This document shows, piece after piece, positions 13,801 to 28,800 of a stretch of 64,000 bases of DNA. The position numbers and the translations under genes are program-made. The DNA is from Monarcha castaneiventris obscurior. Its lineage: Eukaryota > Chordata > Aves > Passeriformes > Monarchidae. The DNA is taken from NCBI GenBank assembly GCA_026261815.1, contig JAMPIT010000890.1, positions 12,120,001 through 12,184,000 of the forward strand. The letters run 5' to 3'. Each line of letters begins with the position of its first letter. The stretch's first letter is position 1. The notes beneath the pieces were generated by a model. It was not told where the DNA came from. It saw nothing but the letters and a program-made list of their open reading frames with translations, and ran no database searches.

Positions 13801-16800
13801 CAGTCCCTTGTGCCAGGCAAAAATCCTCATATCTGCACAGTGCAAGTGCAGAACTTGCGTTCCTTTGGCATCTTTCAAATGCTGCCTAAGTAACAAAAGG
13901 GTATGGAACTCAGTCCATGCACTGGCATCACTGTACTTGTTCCTATATTCTGTGCTACTGCCTTTGGTTCCACACGGGAAGCACTGGATGGGGAGAAATG
14001 TGGGTCCCCACACCAAGATCAAACATAATATCCAACCAGAGCATCTTTCCTGGGAGGGAGGATGGGTAGAGCAGACCTCTTGGAGCTGCTCATACTAGGT
14101 GTGGAAGCCAGGGAAATTTATGCACATAGATCTTATAGGCCTGCTTATGGCTTCTCCTCTGGTTGCTTTCTGTGAGTCCCTGTAGTGAATGAGTAAAATG
14201 AAAGGAATGTTTCTCCATTACCTCTTGTTTCTCCATTACCTAATTCGAAGATAAAGGTTTGAAAATTAAAGTTTTAAGTTGCCTCTAACAAAAACTTTAC
14301 AAACTGCTTTTATTTTAGAAGCTGAGTCATCCCGTTGAAACTTATTAATCGAGCTTGTAGTTGATACACTAAGCGAGCAGCAGACTTTTCATACACCAGA
14401 GGAGCGAGCAGCAAACTTTTGATACATTAAGCGAGCAAGCAGCACACTTTTTGATACATCAATGAGCCAGCCAATGAACTTTATGAAGTGGATGTGACGA
14501 TTGCCACTCTCAAAACCCTCCATAAGCAAGTGCCTAAGCAGTCACAGGGGGCTGCACTGAAAAAATCTACATAGTGCCGGAATCTTTGCTGTCTGTGCTG
14601 TCCTTCGCTGTCCTGGCTGCTCCCATGAGGCTGCCTGTGCTCCCCATCCCACTCTGGTCCTGCTGCTATGGCCCTGTTCCCTCACTGGGTCACTCGACTG
14701 CTCTCAGAGGGACTTCACAGGAGAAAGACCCATCGCACTCTACAAGCCAGCGCTGGACCCATGGTGGTGGTAACCCCTTTCCTGTGCTTCTCGTAATTAT
14801 TCTGGCATTTTCCTACTTTCCTGTTTTCCTCTCTTTCTTTCCTCTCTTATGAAAAATAAAGTTGCATTATCGCTTTGGATCCAAACATTTAACCTCATTT
14901 GTAGTTTAATCTTGCTTTGGGATGTGTTTAGAACCTAGTTCCTTTCCGCAGTTGTGGATTGAGGCAAACCTGCCTCTCCTCCCTTTAAGGGGATCGGAGC
15001 AGTCCCCCAGTACTTCCCCTGGGCCTAGAAGAGACCTATTGCATTTGCACATTGCTAGCTCTGTTTCTCCATGCTCTCACCCCCTTGTGGGATGTCTCCA
15101 TCTGGGGGACATCTTTAGACTCCACACTTGCAAGAAACTGTTTTTGTAAGACGTGTGGCTTCTTTGTCCTTGTCATCACATAATGAACCTTTTGTTTCAT
15201 GCAACTAGAGCCATGTACTTCAATACACAATTGAAAAACCAAAGTCATCTTCAAAGGAAAGTCCTCCAGAAAGGCAATGTCTGCAGATAGCTGGCATCAC
15301 AAAAGCATTAATTACAAACATTGCCTTCTACTTTTTATTCTTATGTCTACAAAAGTGCCAGTTAGTTTTTTGTAAACTGGGCTTAAGATGCAATGGTTTA
15401 ATGAACTATCCAACAGACTATTTTTTCGTTTTTCTAAACCTGGTATCTCTGAGGACGAATGAGTCAAATTCTTACTGTAGCAGTTAATCCTCAGTGATGT
15501 CTCTTCCTGCTAATCCTCTCTTTTCAACTGTTCCAGGGTTGGTACACATTACCAGGTAGAAATGAGTCTGATGATATTCCAGATATGCACTCACTGTTTG
15601 TGCATTCATTAAACTTGCACTTATTCCACAAGGATTTCAGCAAACTACTAATGTTCTCAAACTGGTCAAAAGCAATCAGCTGAACATGAAATCACACGTT
15701 TTGGCTGTAATCATCACTTCAAGATCTTGCTGTTGCATTCTATAGAGACAAATATGCCTGAAATGAAAAAGTGAATGTATTGAGTGAAAATGGAAAATTA
15801 TATTACATTTAACAAAAGGAAACATTTATTAAAAAACATGTTTTTTATAAGGAAACAGCATCTAACTGATATTTCTCATGATTATTTCTTCCTGTTGAGA
15901 ACAGTTTTTCTTTCCTGGCATTATTATCTATCATGCAATAATGATAATAGATGAGCCCTGACATAATTCAAGAATCAAATTTGATCAGGGCTATCTAATG
16001 ACACAAACTGAAAGAAGAGCCTCTCGAGGGATTGTGACTTCCAGCCTGAAGTGGAATACAGTGGCTTTATTTTGCTCATATAATGGCCTCCCCTGCCACC
16101 GGTATAAAAGATTAGAAAGTTCTTTTGTACAGCATCTTGTGTTTACCTTAAAATTCCATCTGATATGATAACATCTGCGTCTGAGACAAAACTACACTTC
16201 TGAGATCTTCCTCTCTGTGCTTTCTCAGGAGTTGCCCTGAACGCTTCACACACACTTACATGCATGCAAACATTTTCACACCCAGTCTCAAGAAAAATCC
16301 TGATTTTAGTGCAAAATTGGAATTGAAATTGATTGTTCATGTGATTCCTTGTGAATTTATAAATGTGGGTACATACTGTAAGTTTTTAGAAGAAAAAGCA
16401 CCTGCTGGTTTGGCATGTCAGCAGCAGGCAAGGTGGTCCCATTCTGCAACCCTAGCAGGAAATTTCTCTGGGGGAGCTGTGAAATGATACTGGTACCAGT
16501 TTTGCTCTTCTCTTCAGTAAAGGGCAGAACCTGTTTTGTCCAGCACATTTGGTGGGTGAGCTCTGCAGCAGTGCAAGCTCCTGTGCAGTTCATGCACTCA
16601 CACCAGCACAAACTCACCAGGGCAAGGTTAAGCCTAAAATTCTTTCGATAGCTGAGGCCTTGCAGAGGGGAGACATCCTCTTCATGTTTCCATTTTATTG
16701 TCTCTGTACAAACTTGAGGACAAAATGTTCATGCCTGTGTTATACACAAACTTCAAGGCTAAAAACTCCAAGCTGAAAAGCACATCTAAATACAAAAAAG

Positions 16801-19800
16801 TTTGAGAAAACAGTTCCCCTACCCCCACCTAGGTCTCTTTGGGTTCTTTGTCCTCACTGTTTAAAACTAGCAGTGTAGAGACAGAGATGCAGTCCCAAAA
16901 GCAGCTATTTAAAACTATCTGTGGTCACATCAGCCTCACTTGAAAACCTGGTGGGAGAATCATTACTAACCAACCTGTCCTTTCTGAGTATCAGTGGCCA
17001 GCATAATTGTAGAAGGAGTGGGCAAAGATGATACATTGGATTTATTATATTTTACACCTCTTGTCTGAAGATTGCTCAAAGCAGTCTGTCCTGAATGCTG
17101 CTTGGCTTCCCACAAGTCCAGCTCTGGGTTATCCTCTACAGCCTTGGCTGGTATTGTATGGTGAGCTGTGTGCTGTTTGATGCTCACTGGAGTGCTCATG
17201 ACCTTACCCTTAGCAATCAACTCAAACAACTGCAATATAATTAGTACTGGCTATCAGTGAGCAAAGCACCTGATACTGCTTGTTATTGTCTCCTTCAGTA
17301 CAGTCCCCACAAGAAGCTGACATGAAGGTGCAGCAATCTGATTTTCAGTGGACATTCCCATCCTTTGCTGCTGAGCAATAAAAGCCGGTGCTATCAAAGC
17401 TCAGCCTGGGTGATGCAGACTTGAGCATGCTAATAATGTGTCCATCTTTGTTGGTACCCTGCACCATCTTGTGGCTAGCAGAAAAACACCAGAATAGCCT
17501 CTGAAATCTTTCACTTCGTTTTTTGGTTTTGTTTTGTTTTTGGGTTTTGTGTGTGTTGTTTCCTAATGAAAAATACAAATTGTCAGTGTACACAGATGAA
17601 ATTCAGTGCCCTTTTTACAGTTGACATGGATCTCTGCAGGCTGGCCTACAGACCAGCAAATGGGAAGACCATCATTAAAGATAAGTAGGTTGTGTGCAGG
17701 TCCAGTAGTGTAAATTACCCATCTGTAGAAAACTCGTTTGCATTTTCATCTATTTGAAACAAATCAGATATTCTAGGTGGTAAGTACTGAAAAACAGTGA
17801 AGAATATCCTAATCCAAATGATCTCTGTTGCTCCAAGATACAGTTGTTATTGATCATTAAAGGTTTTCCCATGTTCTCCTTGAATTCCTTTGTGTCTTTC
17901 AAAAAATTATTTTTAAACAGAGTTGGAGGATTCATCATCATCGTTAGTAACATTGTCTTCACTTGAAAGTTTGTCATCCAGTACTTGCAGCCCTCAATTT
18001 CCCATGAATAGGCTCAACGTTACATTGTACAGAACAAAGGTTATTATTGTGAAGCTTTTTTATGGTAAACAGCCTTTTTCTTTCACAGGAGCACATTTTT
18101 TCCCATCCTCCAAATCATAATAGATGTCAGACCGCGACTGTGTTTTCAAAGGAGTAGAAGGGCATCAGCTATCCTTGAATTTCAGTGGGACAAGAATCAG
18201 ACTTTCCTGTGCTCCATAGAAAATTTCTGCCCGATACATAACATCTAAGCCAGGGGATTCCGTGATGGGTTATCCCCTTAATGCCAAAGGATGATTTGCT
18301 TTGGCAAACCCAGGTTCACTTTTAGAAGAAGGAGATGGGATGACACCCAATCTGATTTGGGTTTGCCATTTCTTATGCTTCTTTTCCTGCTCGCTGTGGC
18401 CATTTGTCCACCACCCACAGTCATGCAGGGCAAGCTGGGTGAGCATGTGGGATTGTGACACTCCTCACAAATCTTTCCCTCTTTTAAACAGAAAAAATGG
18501 CTCCACAGGCAGTGTCCTTCACCCCTGCCACTTCGTCGCAGCAGGACGAAGAAGAAGAAGTCAGCAGACGCATGATGGCCAGGAGGGTGAAAATCATCAC
18601 AGAACTCATGCAGACGGAGAAAGACTATGTCAGTGACCTGGATCTCTGCATCAAGGAAGTGATTCAGCCCCTGAGAAACAAGCAGGTGAGTGCCGGGGGC
18701 AGAGGATGAGGCAGCAATGCCAAGGTCTCAACTCAGCCACGTTCTGCTTGCGGACAATCTCAGTGCAAGCACAAGTGTCAGTGCAAGAGTGATGTGGTGC
18801 TGGGAGTGGGTGTGGAGCTAGAGCCCTGGGAAGTGATGTGTCAGGGCTCTGGTGAGGAGAGTGGAAGGTCAGATATGGTCCTGACCACTTGTGCTGCACT
18901 TGTGTAAAGACTGCATCGAGGTACTTGTCCAGAGGTCAGCTTGGATATAATATCCCTGCCTACGGGCTGCAGTAGCAGTTTCCAGCTCTCCATACTGCTC
19001 TGTAGTTATAACCCTTGTTACATGCCTTGGCAGATGTTTGCTGGTACCTCCAAACCCAAGGTTTTTTCCACAGTAGAAATTGGAATGGCATGAACCTCTG
19101 CAGCAAGGTTAAATTCAGTTAAAATAACTATATTCATCCTTTCAGACAGCTGTGGTGGATAAATACCATGCTTGGCAGGCCAGTGAGCACTTGGGAAATT
19201 TGCATTCCACACAAAAGAGGTACATTTAAGAAAGAAGGCTCATAAACTACCTTTAATGGGAAAGATCTTATTAGGCCAATGATACCGATTTTCTTTTTCA
19301 GCTGAGACTTCAAAAAGCGCCTTTTCCTCAACAGTATTTCAATTTGTAGAAAAATGGTGCTGGGAATAGAAGAGATGGTCCAGAAACAGATTTGGGTTTG
19401 TGAGGCCTAAAACATAGCATTCACAGAGGCTGCACAAATGACATTTTCTGCAAATATAGAATAAAAATAATTTTAAACAGACCTTAACCCAGGTATTCTT
19501 TATGTAGGGTTTCGTATTAAATTGGTGACAAAATACAGGTGCAGAGGCAAAAGTGTCATTAGATGATGTTGGCAGTGCCTCTTAACCTGTGCTGTTAAAA
19601 CTCCTGCAGGACCTTTTTACTTTCCTAAAACTCTGTCAGAACTTGTTCCAACCCATTTTCAGAAGAACCAGCATCTGTTGACTTAATTTTAAGAAGTTCT
19701 TGACTTCTTCTTCTTCTTCCTCCTCACTCGTTCATCCACTTAGAAGTAGTCTCCATTTGACTTCCTCTCCAGCCTGGCCAGCACTGAGCAAGAGTATTCC

Positions 19801-22800
19801 CTGGCTGGACTCGCTGAGATTTTTGACAAATGTGCCGTATTCCATCGCTTTTTTTCACCCAACTGAAAACCTTCATTTTCATTCTGTCCTTTGTCACTGT
19901 GTTAACGTGGGGAAGTGTCCCTGTACAACGTAGTTCCAAATACTGTGTAGACATTCTGGGGAGGAGGTCAGAAGCCCTGTGCTAGATGTATACAGGAAAA
20001 GTAATTTATAGATTATAACTGTCTTAATCTAATAACCTCTGCATTTTTGAAAGGCTTTCAAGAATATTATATGTTTTTAATGCTAGGTCTCCAATAAGCT
20101 ACCATATTGAAACTTTGTAATGTGTTTAGAAAATTGGTGTAGCAATGAATCTGTTTCATATTTCCAAATGGAAAGAAACATGGTTTAGCCCCTATAATGC
20201 TTATAAAGAAATTAACTGCATCAATACTGAAAGCGTATTTCTGATTCTGTTACAATAGCATGCAATTTGATCTTCCTTGGCTCTGGTAAGCTGCTATGTA
20301 AATCAGCAATTCTCTTCCAAATGGAGAGGTAGGTTCAGGGACTATCAATATGGGTGATAGAAATTGGTCTTTTCTTTGTTCTCAGTATGAGCACATTACC
20401 ACTGGTTATCTCCAATGGTCCCTGAATAGTAACTATTGTCCTGCTGTGCAATAAAAATTATGTGTCCTGGAAATATCCTGCTTCCTCTAAAATGAGTAGA
20501 GACACAGAACCAAATTTTCTGTTGGTAGAAATTGATACAATTCACCGAAGCCCATCTTGTGTGCCCAGGCTCTGTAAGAAGTTCTTTAGGTTGTATTAAT
20601 ATCTGGAATTGTAAATGTGTTTGTTTTAGTGGAAGTTATATGATTTTCACTTTGGTTTTATAGGACAACTAACTTAAAATGGCACCAATTGTCTAGAAGT
20701 CTTTGTACCTGGCAACTGGCACCAAAGTGCCAAACTTTCAGTTTATGTAGAGGCCTCTGATAGTGAGTGGTAATCAGGGAATCAAACCCACTGTCAACTA
20801 TTGTTTTCCTCAGTGGGAAAGTAAACAAACATTTCAAAGCCAGCTAAGGATCTTTTCTTTAGTCAGGTGATAATATTTATTTCCTTCCTAGGTAAACAGT
20901 TTCAGATTAGGGATAGTTTAAAATAAGGTTAAACCCACTTGATAACATACCCTTTGTTAACCGTGTTAACCATATTATCCTCATGTGAAAACTGTGTATG
21001 TGTCATTGAAGTCACAAGCAGGATGTTTATATGAGCTTTTGCAGAAGTGGTGCTTCCTGGAGTGTTGAACACTTGGGCCATAGCAAGAGAAGCTCTGCAA
21101 TACACAACATTCTTCTTTATCCTTTGTCAGTAGCTGCTTAATATTTGTATTCCATTAGATTGCTCGCTTTGACGTGGATGGCTTGTTTAGCAACATTGAA
21201 TTGGTCCATCAACTATCAGCCAAACTGCTGTCATTGTTGGAAGAAGCCACAACAGATGTGGAACCACCCATGCAAATAATCGGTATGTTTACTGTCCTCT
21301 TGAGTTCTACAAAGCTACATGAAAGAATAAACATTACACTCTCCTGTCCTCTACTCTCATCAGACTTAACTAGTCCTCCTCTCAGAGGCTGGCGTGCTAG
21401 AAGCTGTCCAAAATGACACAGGAAAAATGACATGTGAAACCTGTCCAGTTGCTGTATTGTACTTGTATGATTATGATGCTTTTTTTTTCCATCCGTCTGG
21501 ATGTTGAGGGGGAGGAAAGAAGGAGAAAATGAATTTAGAATGAGAGAAAATATGCAGCACTGAGTTATACAACTTACTGCTGAGATCTGCTTGATCTGGT
21601 TTGGTATTGCCTACCTAAATCCACTAACTCTCATATTGTATTCTCAGAGTTGTGCCATTCAGGAAAAGCATTAGAAATGTTTGGAATAACAAGCGTGTCA
21701 CAACCCCGACCCACCCCAAACACTGTAAACATGTATCTACTGGGGGTACAGTTCATGTAAGAGGTGGTTAAATGTGCTTTACAGGGACATGAATAGTAGA
21801 GAGGTGTAATGAATCTGGAATTTGTGGGATTCTGTGTGGGAATGTCTGTAGGGTTCACAGGTATTTTCAGCAAACAGGTTGGCCCTGGATATGTCACAAC
21901 AATCACAAGTTCTGCAGGTCAGGTCATGAACATTAAGGCTGTGATTCACTTGATATCTGGCACAGCTGGAGAGATTTAAGAAGTTACCACCACTCATCAG
22001 CTCTCCCATGACTGCTTTTTCAATGCAGAGGCAGTAGGTGAACCACCTTAAGGGATCAGGTGAGAATTCTAAAGTTACTTCAGTGCAAAGTCAGACAGTT
22101 TAGTTTAAAAAACTAAACAGTTCAGTTTAAAAAGCTTCCAGCTGTGATTCAGAGGTCAAGAGAAGTTCTTTCTTTCCTAACCTGACCACATACCACAGGT
22201 AACACCTTATAAAAAGTCCCCCTGTCCTTGCAAATAATCGGGTAAAAAATATCAGTTGCCACTTTACTAAGAAACAGGATATTAAAGTGTAAGAGGCTTG
22301 GGAAAAGTATTAATCCTAGCACGTCTCAATCTGGTTTGCCAAGGCAACAGCTTAATGTAGTTTGATACGTCTGTGTTGTTTGGCGGTATTTCAGTAAAAG
22401 TGCATCATGATGAGTCATACCCTTAATAAGCAATGTTCTATTCTAGCAGGAAGTGCTTTTCTCACAGCCAAGAGAATCATTCTATTAGTTCCCTGCCACA
22501 TTCAGAAGTAAAGGCAAACAATTTCATCCATCTATTAGGGTGTATTTCTCCAGAATCAGGCAAAGAACCATGAAAATGCATGGGATCATTGATCACGGAG
22601 TTGGCTAACTTATGACAGGAAAAAGGTTGTCAACTAAGGTGTGAGACATTCTTCCAAAGGCTGAGACAAAAACAGGGAGAATAATTGCATCACTATAAGC
22701 TGTAAGTTAGTAGGTTTATTGTCCTCTAAAAGTACATCAAAGTAATAATTTTGTTTTCAGGATCTTCAGTGTAAAAGTTGTTGAAACCAGTCTATAGAAA

Positions 22801-25800
22801 AAGCATGCCCATCATATTCTGTCATGTTTAATGTATTTAAAAATCTTGCACTGAAGTATCTTACTTTGGAAGGCAACCCAGTCATGGTGAGGTTGAAAAG
22901 AACTGGTAATTCACTGCTTTGAAAGCAAAACAATGTGGTTGCTCACATTCATGTCTTATTTTAGTCTACGTTCTCCACACTTCATGCTACATCCACACTG
23001 ACAAGTGGTAATGTCCAGTAGGAGCAGACTTGCAGAGTGAGAGTTATTGCTAAGGAGATGGCATCCACACTATACATTTCAAGAAGTCTTACTTCAGCTT
23101 GGCTGCAGCCTGTGCCTGTGGATTGAGATGCCCCTTTATGGTTGGACTGCATAAGATGTGCCCCTGTAGTGTGTCTTCTGGTAATGACCATCGTCAAAGG
23201 GATCCAGTTTGTGTCACTGTGACTGCTCCACCACACCATAAAGGCATGGGAGATGAGGACTAATGAGTGATTGGTTTCAAAACCCATCTCCTAATCTGAG
23301 CTAAAATAGGTTAAATACCTTTTATAGTTCTCTCCTGAATTTCTTCTCCTCTCTGTTCTGGACACTGTATATGGAAGAATATGAAGACTTAGCTTTAGCT
23401 AGGAGTCTTGTTCTTCCTCCCTCTCCTACTGCTGTCCACAGTGAAAGATGCCTGAAGAGGCCTCCCAGAAACAGAGATTAGATAGGATAAGGGAATAAAG
23501 GTGGATATTTATTTGAAGGGCCTTCAAGGTACGCCCTGGGAGCCAGAGGCTACTGCCAAGATGGACCCCAAGATGGACGACAGGTCACGAGTTCTTCACA
23601 CTTTTATAGGTTTGGTTCATTTGCATATCATGGTTAATTCTCCAATTAAAGCCTCAGTTCAATGATGTAATTCCCCTCAGCTTGCTCCCCCCTTAGAATC
23701 TTTGGTTTACACATTTTGGGCCTAGAACAGCCTGGCTGTCCTTGAAGGCAAAGCCTGGAGAGGCTTTGTTATGTCTACCTAGCACGAGAGAGCAGAAATT
23801 ACAGGCTACAAGGAACTTCAGAGTTACCCTCTAAGCAGTACAGAATTAAAAAAATATAAAAGTTAAAACGTAAGGCATCATGGAAGCACCACTGAGAGCA
23901 AGAGGGAGAAACTGTTTTGTTACTCAAGCCTTTCTCCTAGGAATTTCTCTTTGAGACTGATGACCATCATACTCCAGGAGAGGCGTCAGGTAGACTTGCA
24001 CCTCTCAGAGTATTTTTAAAGCTGTGCCCACATACAATGTGGTTTTGGTCCATAAAGCAAGTTCCCACAGCGGTATGCCCAAAACTCATCTGATTTGGTC
24101 CATATAGCCAGAACCAAGTAAGGGCTTTAGGTTTTAAAAATCCATCTTCTGTTTAAAAGCCCTCTTCATGAAATCAGCACAGAATTTTTCTCATCGTTGA
24201 GCATCAATGAAAGTATCTGTCACTGTGGTACAATACTTCAGTGAACAGAACTTGCCCAACTCTTTCCTTCTGGAGAAGATAATTTTCAGTCTCTAGCATA
24301 TACTGAAATGACTTGTAAGGCTATATTGCATTTTTCCTACTGAAAACATGACCTCACTTGAGGGCTTAGCATAGTACAGACCATGCTAAGCACTTGGAGC
24401 TCCATTTAATGTTAGTGAAAATTGTGAGAGCTCATCACCTCTAGAATCGGGTGCCAAGTGTGAGGGATGAAGGTTGAGGCTCGTTAACGTTTCCCCTTAC
24501 GTTGTTGGCTAATAAAGACCTGTGTAGAGTTCATGGGAAAGCCAGGATGCAATGTGCATTGGTAGCCATCAGCATTAGCAGTAAGCACAAGACAGAGAAG
24601 ACAGCTAAGGAAGATTTAACTATAGGAATCTGGTGCATTTCTGACTGTGCCCTTACAGTAACTAAAATGTACTGTGGTGGTGTTAGCTCCTCATTGTTTC
24701 TCTCTTATTTGCACCCTGAAACCAACATGCATTAGACAGCCCAGTTAACCTTCTCTGCTAGGGGAAAAAACCCAGAGCTGTGTTACTGTGGTAACTGAAT
24801 CATTTTTCACTTTAAGACGGAGCAGTTCAATGCAATGTATTATGGAACAGCACACTCCGGTCAGGATGAAACATGCAGGATGCCTGACAGCTCAGCACTT
24901 GCTCTGTGAATGAATAGAGAGCTCCCAATTAATGCAGTGTTCAGCCTTTAACTTTAATAATCATTGCTGTAGCTCAACAGGAATGTTTATAAACATCTAT
25001 TTGGACTGGTTGCCACACAGATATAATTTTCAGTAAATGCCCAAGATGGGAGTTTTTTTAGCATTGCTCTTGTTTATTATATGCATTTCCAAGGATGCTG
25101 ATCAGGGGGCTGCTGCATAAGGGTGTAAGAACTGAACAAATATCTCAGCAGAAGAAATGAAGCATGCCTTCCCTGCTTAGATAATATTTCTTGCGTATAC
25201 AGAAACAGACACAAGAGTTTTAGGCTGAGAGAATTAGGTTCCAGAAGTAAATGGGAAATGAGTGTAGGACTACTTTAGTGCCTCTAAAATTCCCAACCAT
25301 TCTTTATGGGAAAATGGTGTTGTGGAGGGCTGGAAATGGAAGTGTTCTCCTTTTTCAGTTGAGTATAAACCTAGTATTATATAAAAATGGCTGTAATCAA
25401 TGGTGGTTTTATTTAATTAGGGGAGGGGTGGAGGTTTTTCTTCTGTCATGTGGAGAAAATTCTCTATTCTAGGTCATAACAATTGCCATTTCAGGGTTTT
25501 GTATAACAGATAAAATTGAAATGGCTAATGGAAGATAGATTCATTCCTGTTATTACCCATTTAAGTTCATATTCAAGAAAGAAAGTCAAAAGGAAAACTA
25601 ACAGGCTTACATTCATCCCTCCTGCCAGCCCATGACACCAAAATAGTCTCCCTTTATTACTTAAGCTCTCCTGTGTGTTTTCCACTGAAGGGGCATTAAG
25701 CTGGGGCAGTGAATTAGGAGGTTGTGTTTGAAGGGGTGTGAGGTATAGAGATTTCATGCTTTTTCCCTGAGGGAATTTTTGTGCATTAACACTGATATAA

Positions 25801-28800
25801 TGGTGCCTGGCTATGACAAAGATGAGCAGCTGAGAAATACATGTAATAAATAATGCACATAAACATGCAAGATCGTTTCTAAGGGAAGTAAAGTGGAAGC
25901 CAGCCTTTTTAGCTCACGGCTAATGTGGTGGAATAATAAAACTCCTCCTGAGATGCTGTTGTCTGACTTGACATGCTTTGTTTTTCTCCTTAACAGGGGA
26001 AGTGTTCTTGCAGATTAAAGGCCCACTAGAAGACACATATAAAATCTATTGCTATCATCATGATGATGCACACACCATGCTGGAATCCTATGAAAAGGAT
26101 GAAGAACTGAAGCAGCATTTAAGAGACTGTGTACAGTCCTTAAAGTAAGATCTTTTCAAATGATGATTTCCGTCCATAGTCAGTTGCCTGGCAGGGAACA
26201 TTTTAAATGGATGTAGATGAAAGGTCCCCTGTAAATCTGGAGTTTTATAAGGCTTGCTGGGAGCTCTGGCTTATGCTGCTTTCATGAAAAGATGACAAGC
26301 CAGGGGCCATGATTAGATTTCTTTCTCTCTAAGATGGCCAAAAATAGCACAAGAAAGGTTGCTCTTTCCTTAGTTTCAGTGCCCCATACTGGCAAAAAAA
26401 AAAAATGCTGCATCATATCATGGGCTATTGGAAACACCTTTTCCAGCTCGCAGGAAACTTGCTGCCCCCTGTCTTCAGCAAGTCGACTCCTTGAATTGGA
26501 ATAGCCTGTAAGGGAGCTACTCAACTGCACTGGCATTTCTGGGCCGCTGCTGCAAGGCCCCAGGAGCCAGAGCTGCTGTGTAGTTCCCAACTCCTCATGA
26601 GGCAGGTATTTGAGAGTGATGGAGCAAGCTGCCAATTCCCACCAGAGACGTGCTTTGTGCCATGGCTCCAATGCCAGCTCCTTGGGAAAATGCGTCGAGA
26701 GCTGGGGATGTTGCCGAATAACAGATCCATCTGTCTCCCAACACAGTTTCCTCCTGCAGCCAGTCACAGGGACCAGCTCATCCACTCCATGGAGAGTGCT
26801 TCTCTTCCCACCCATAAATCCCCTTGCCCCTCACTTTCCCAAAGCCTCACACAGAGCTGTCAGGAGGGAGCATGCCACAGATTCAGACCAGAGGTCTGGC
26901 TCCAGCTCCAGGAAAGACCCATGATGCACACATACAGAAGAGATGTAAAGCTATCACAAATAAAGGAATGTACATCAGCAACACTATTTCAACCACACCC
27001 TAATTTGTGATTGGTCTGCAGAGATCTGTTAAGACTTAAGAGATGGGAAGTATGTCCAAGTGAAATCTGGAAAGAGTGGTGAAGGAAGATATTAATAACA
27101 CTAAAAGAGAAATGTTTGCTTTGAAGACCAGTTATGTTGAAAATGAAGCTTATTTTGTGCAATCTGTCTGGCTATTAAATATATACCAAAGTATATGTTC
27201 AGGGTTCTCAGGTTTTAGCTACCCTGGAAGTTGAAAGAAATAAATTTTCATGTAAACTCAGGCCTTCAGGCTAATGGATGGCCAGGTATCTCCCCTAAGT
27301 GGGTGTTTTAGTGCTGATGCCTGTAATATTCTTTCCTGACAAATCAAGAGAAGCCACTACTGTCATTCATTTATCCCTGCTGCTGAGGAAAGGGGACATG
27401 GAAGGAAATAAAAATAAAAAATAGCATCCATGTACATCCTAGGGTGGATGTTGCCGCTTGAATTCCAGAGCCAGCAAGAGGTGCTCCCATTCCAAAATCA
27501 CAGCTGAGCTTTGTGAAGAGAAAGGATATTTTGTGCTGAGCCACTGTAGCCTTTGCTAGCAGGAAGTGACAAGGACTTCCTTACAATGAAGCCTTTTTTT
27601 GTCGTGTTCTTTCCTGATGAGCCTTTAAACAGGAACCAGCAATAAAAGCACTGGTATGTGTATATTTTGTTGTGATTTTTCCCAGTGCCCAAAGATTGCA
27701 GTTGATGCAGCTAGTAAGACCTGAAAGTGCATGCTGAGGTTCAGAACCATGGTCATCTAAACCTGTTACTACCCACTGGAGAATATTTGCCCTAGGAAGA
27801 AAACTATGCAGCATTGTTACCAAATAAGTTATAGGCTGTTTTCCATAGAGACACATAACAAATGCGGGGGCTGGTGCCAAATATTTTTGAAAAAATGTTT
27901 ACCTGTTGAATATTTTTCTTTTCCCTTGGAAAGAATATTGTTCCACTTTAAAAAATCTTAAATGAGCTGACATTAGTAGGGGCTTCTGTTCCTCCGCTGA
28001 GTAATATCTGACATGTGAAAAACAAGTTCTATATCAGGAGCAATTTGAGAGTGGCACTCTGCACATCTGTACTGACAAATCAGATTTAATTAGCTATGTT
28101 GAGATTCCTATTCCTTTTGACTGAAGAGGAAAAAATTCATCCCAAAATGTAGGTGTCTGCATTGGAGACATGTGCAAATCCAATTTCTGTAGAGTCCCGT
28201 GTTTCAGCAGTGATTATGCAAACCGGGGATGGTGTTTGCTAGCCCAGCCAAAGAAATGCAGCTGGTAAAAATGAAAGGATGCTGGCAGCTACCTGCTCAG
28301 CTTTCAGCCTGAAGCAGCTCGGTCAACTATTACAGGGGCAGAGGGACGTCCTAAGCACACAGAATGCTGACAGTGCAGAAGCACTGAAAGCAGCAGCTTC
28401 CAGATGCTCAGCTAGGCACTGGTGGGCCAGGAGATAAGAGCGCAGGCAGTCAAAAAAGTGTGGCTGAGGATGTGATGTCAGGAAAGCCTAGTGCAGCAAT
28501 GGAGACATTTGGTTCTCTTGCATTTGAGTGAAATCATACCATAAGGAAAACATTCCATGCACGCGTTTGCAAACTACAATTTTAAGTCCCTGGTGCTTTC
28601 AGTATATGTATCAACATTGTCCTTTTCTGGAGAGGTTTCAGTTGATGTGTAGTCTACTAAAAACTTTACAGCTTCATTGACTCTATACCCTAAAATGCTG
28701 AAATGTACTCTTTATCTTTTAAAAATACATATCTATTTAAAGAGAGTAGGCAGAAATGTATGTGAAGTGTAAGAATGATGTTTAATTTTAGTTTTTGTAT

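Larger units (their letters stand above)
7820..18491 (+). other. ARHGEF38: ARHGEF38 intron 1 (10.7 kb)
   Basis: This is the largest intron and no coding exon is supported in it. Noted inside: a stretch that keeps CpGs at about 12760-13400, a run of 21 A at 13201-13221, and an imperfect tandem repeat at 14363-14482 followed by an LTR-like segment. There is also a T/G-rich simple stretch near 17518-17560. The longest open frame (151 codons near 11.6-12.1 kb) has no recognisable protein similarity. Confidence 0.7.
21283..25996 (+). other. ARHGEF38: ARHGEF38 intron 3
   Basis: About 4.7 kb. Holds one solo LTR (23446-23880) and a small hairpin (22098-22118). The rest is AT-rich with no supported exon. 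Confidence 0.7.

Noticed and set aside
26282..26815. 177-codon open frame on the - strand in intron 4
   Set aside because: Protein is not recognisable, has no conserved motif, and lies in intronic DNA without supporting signals.
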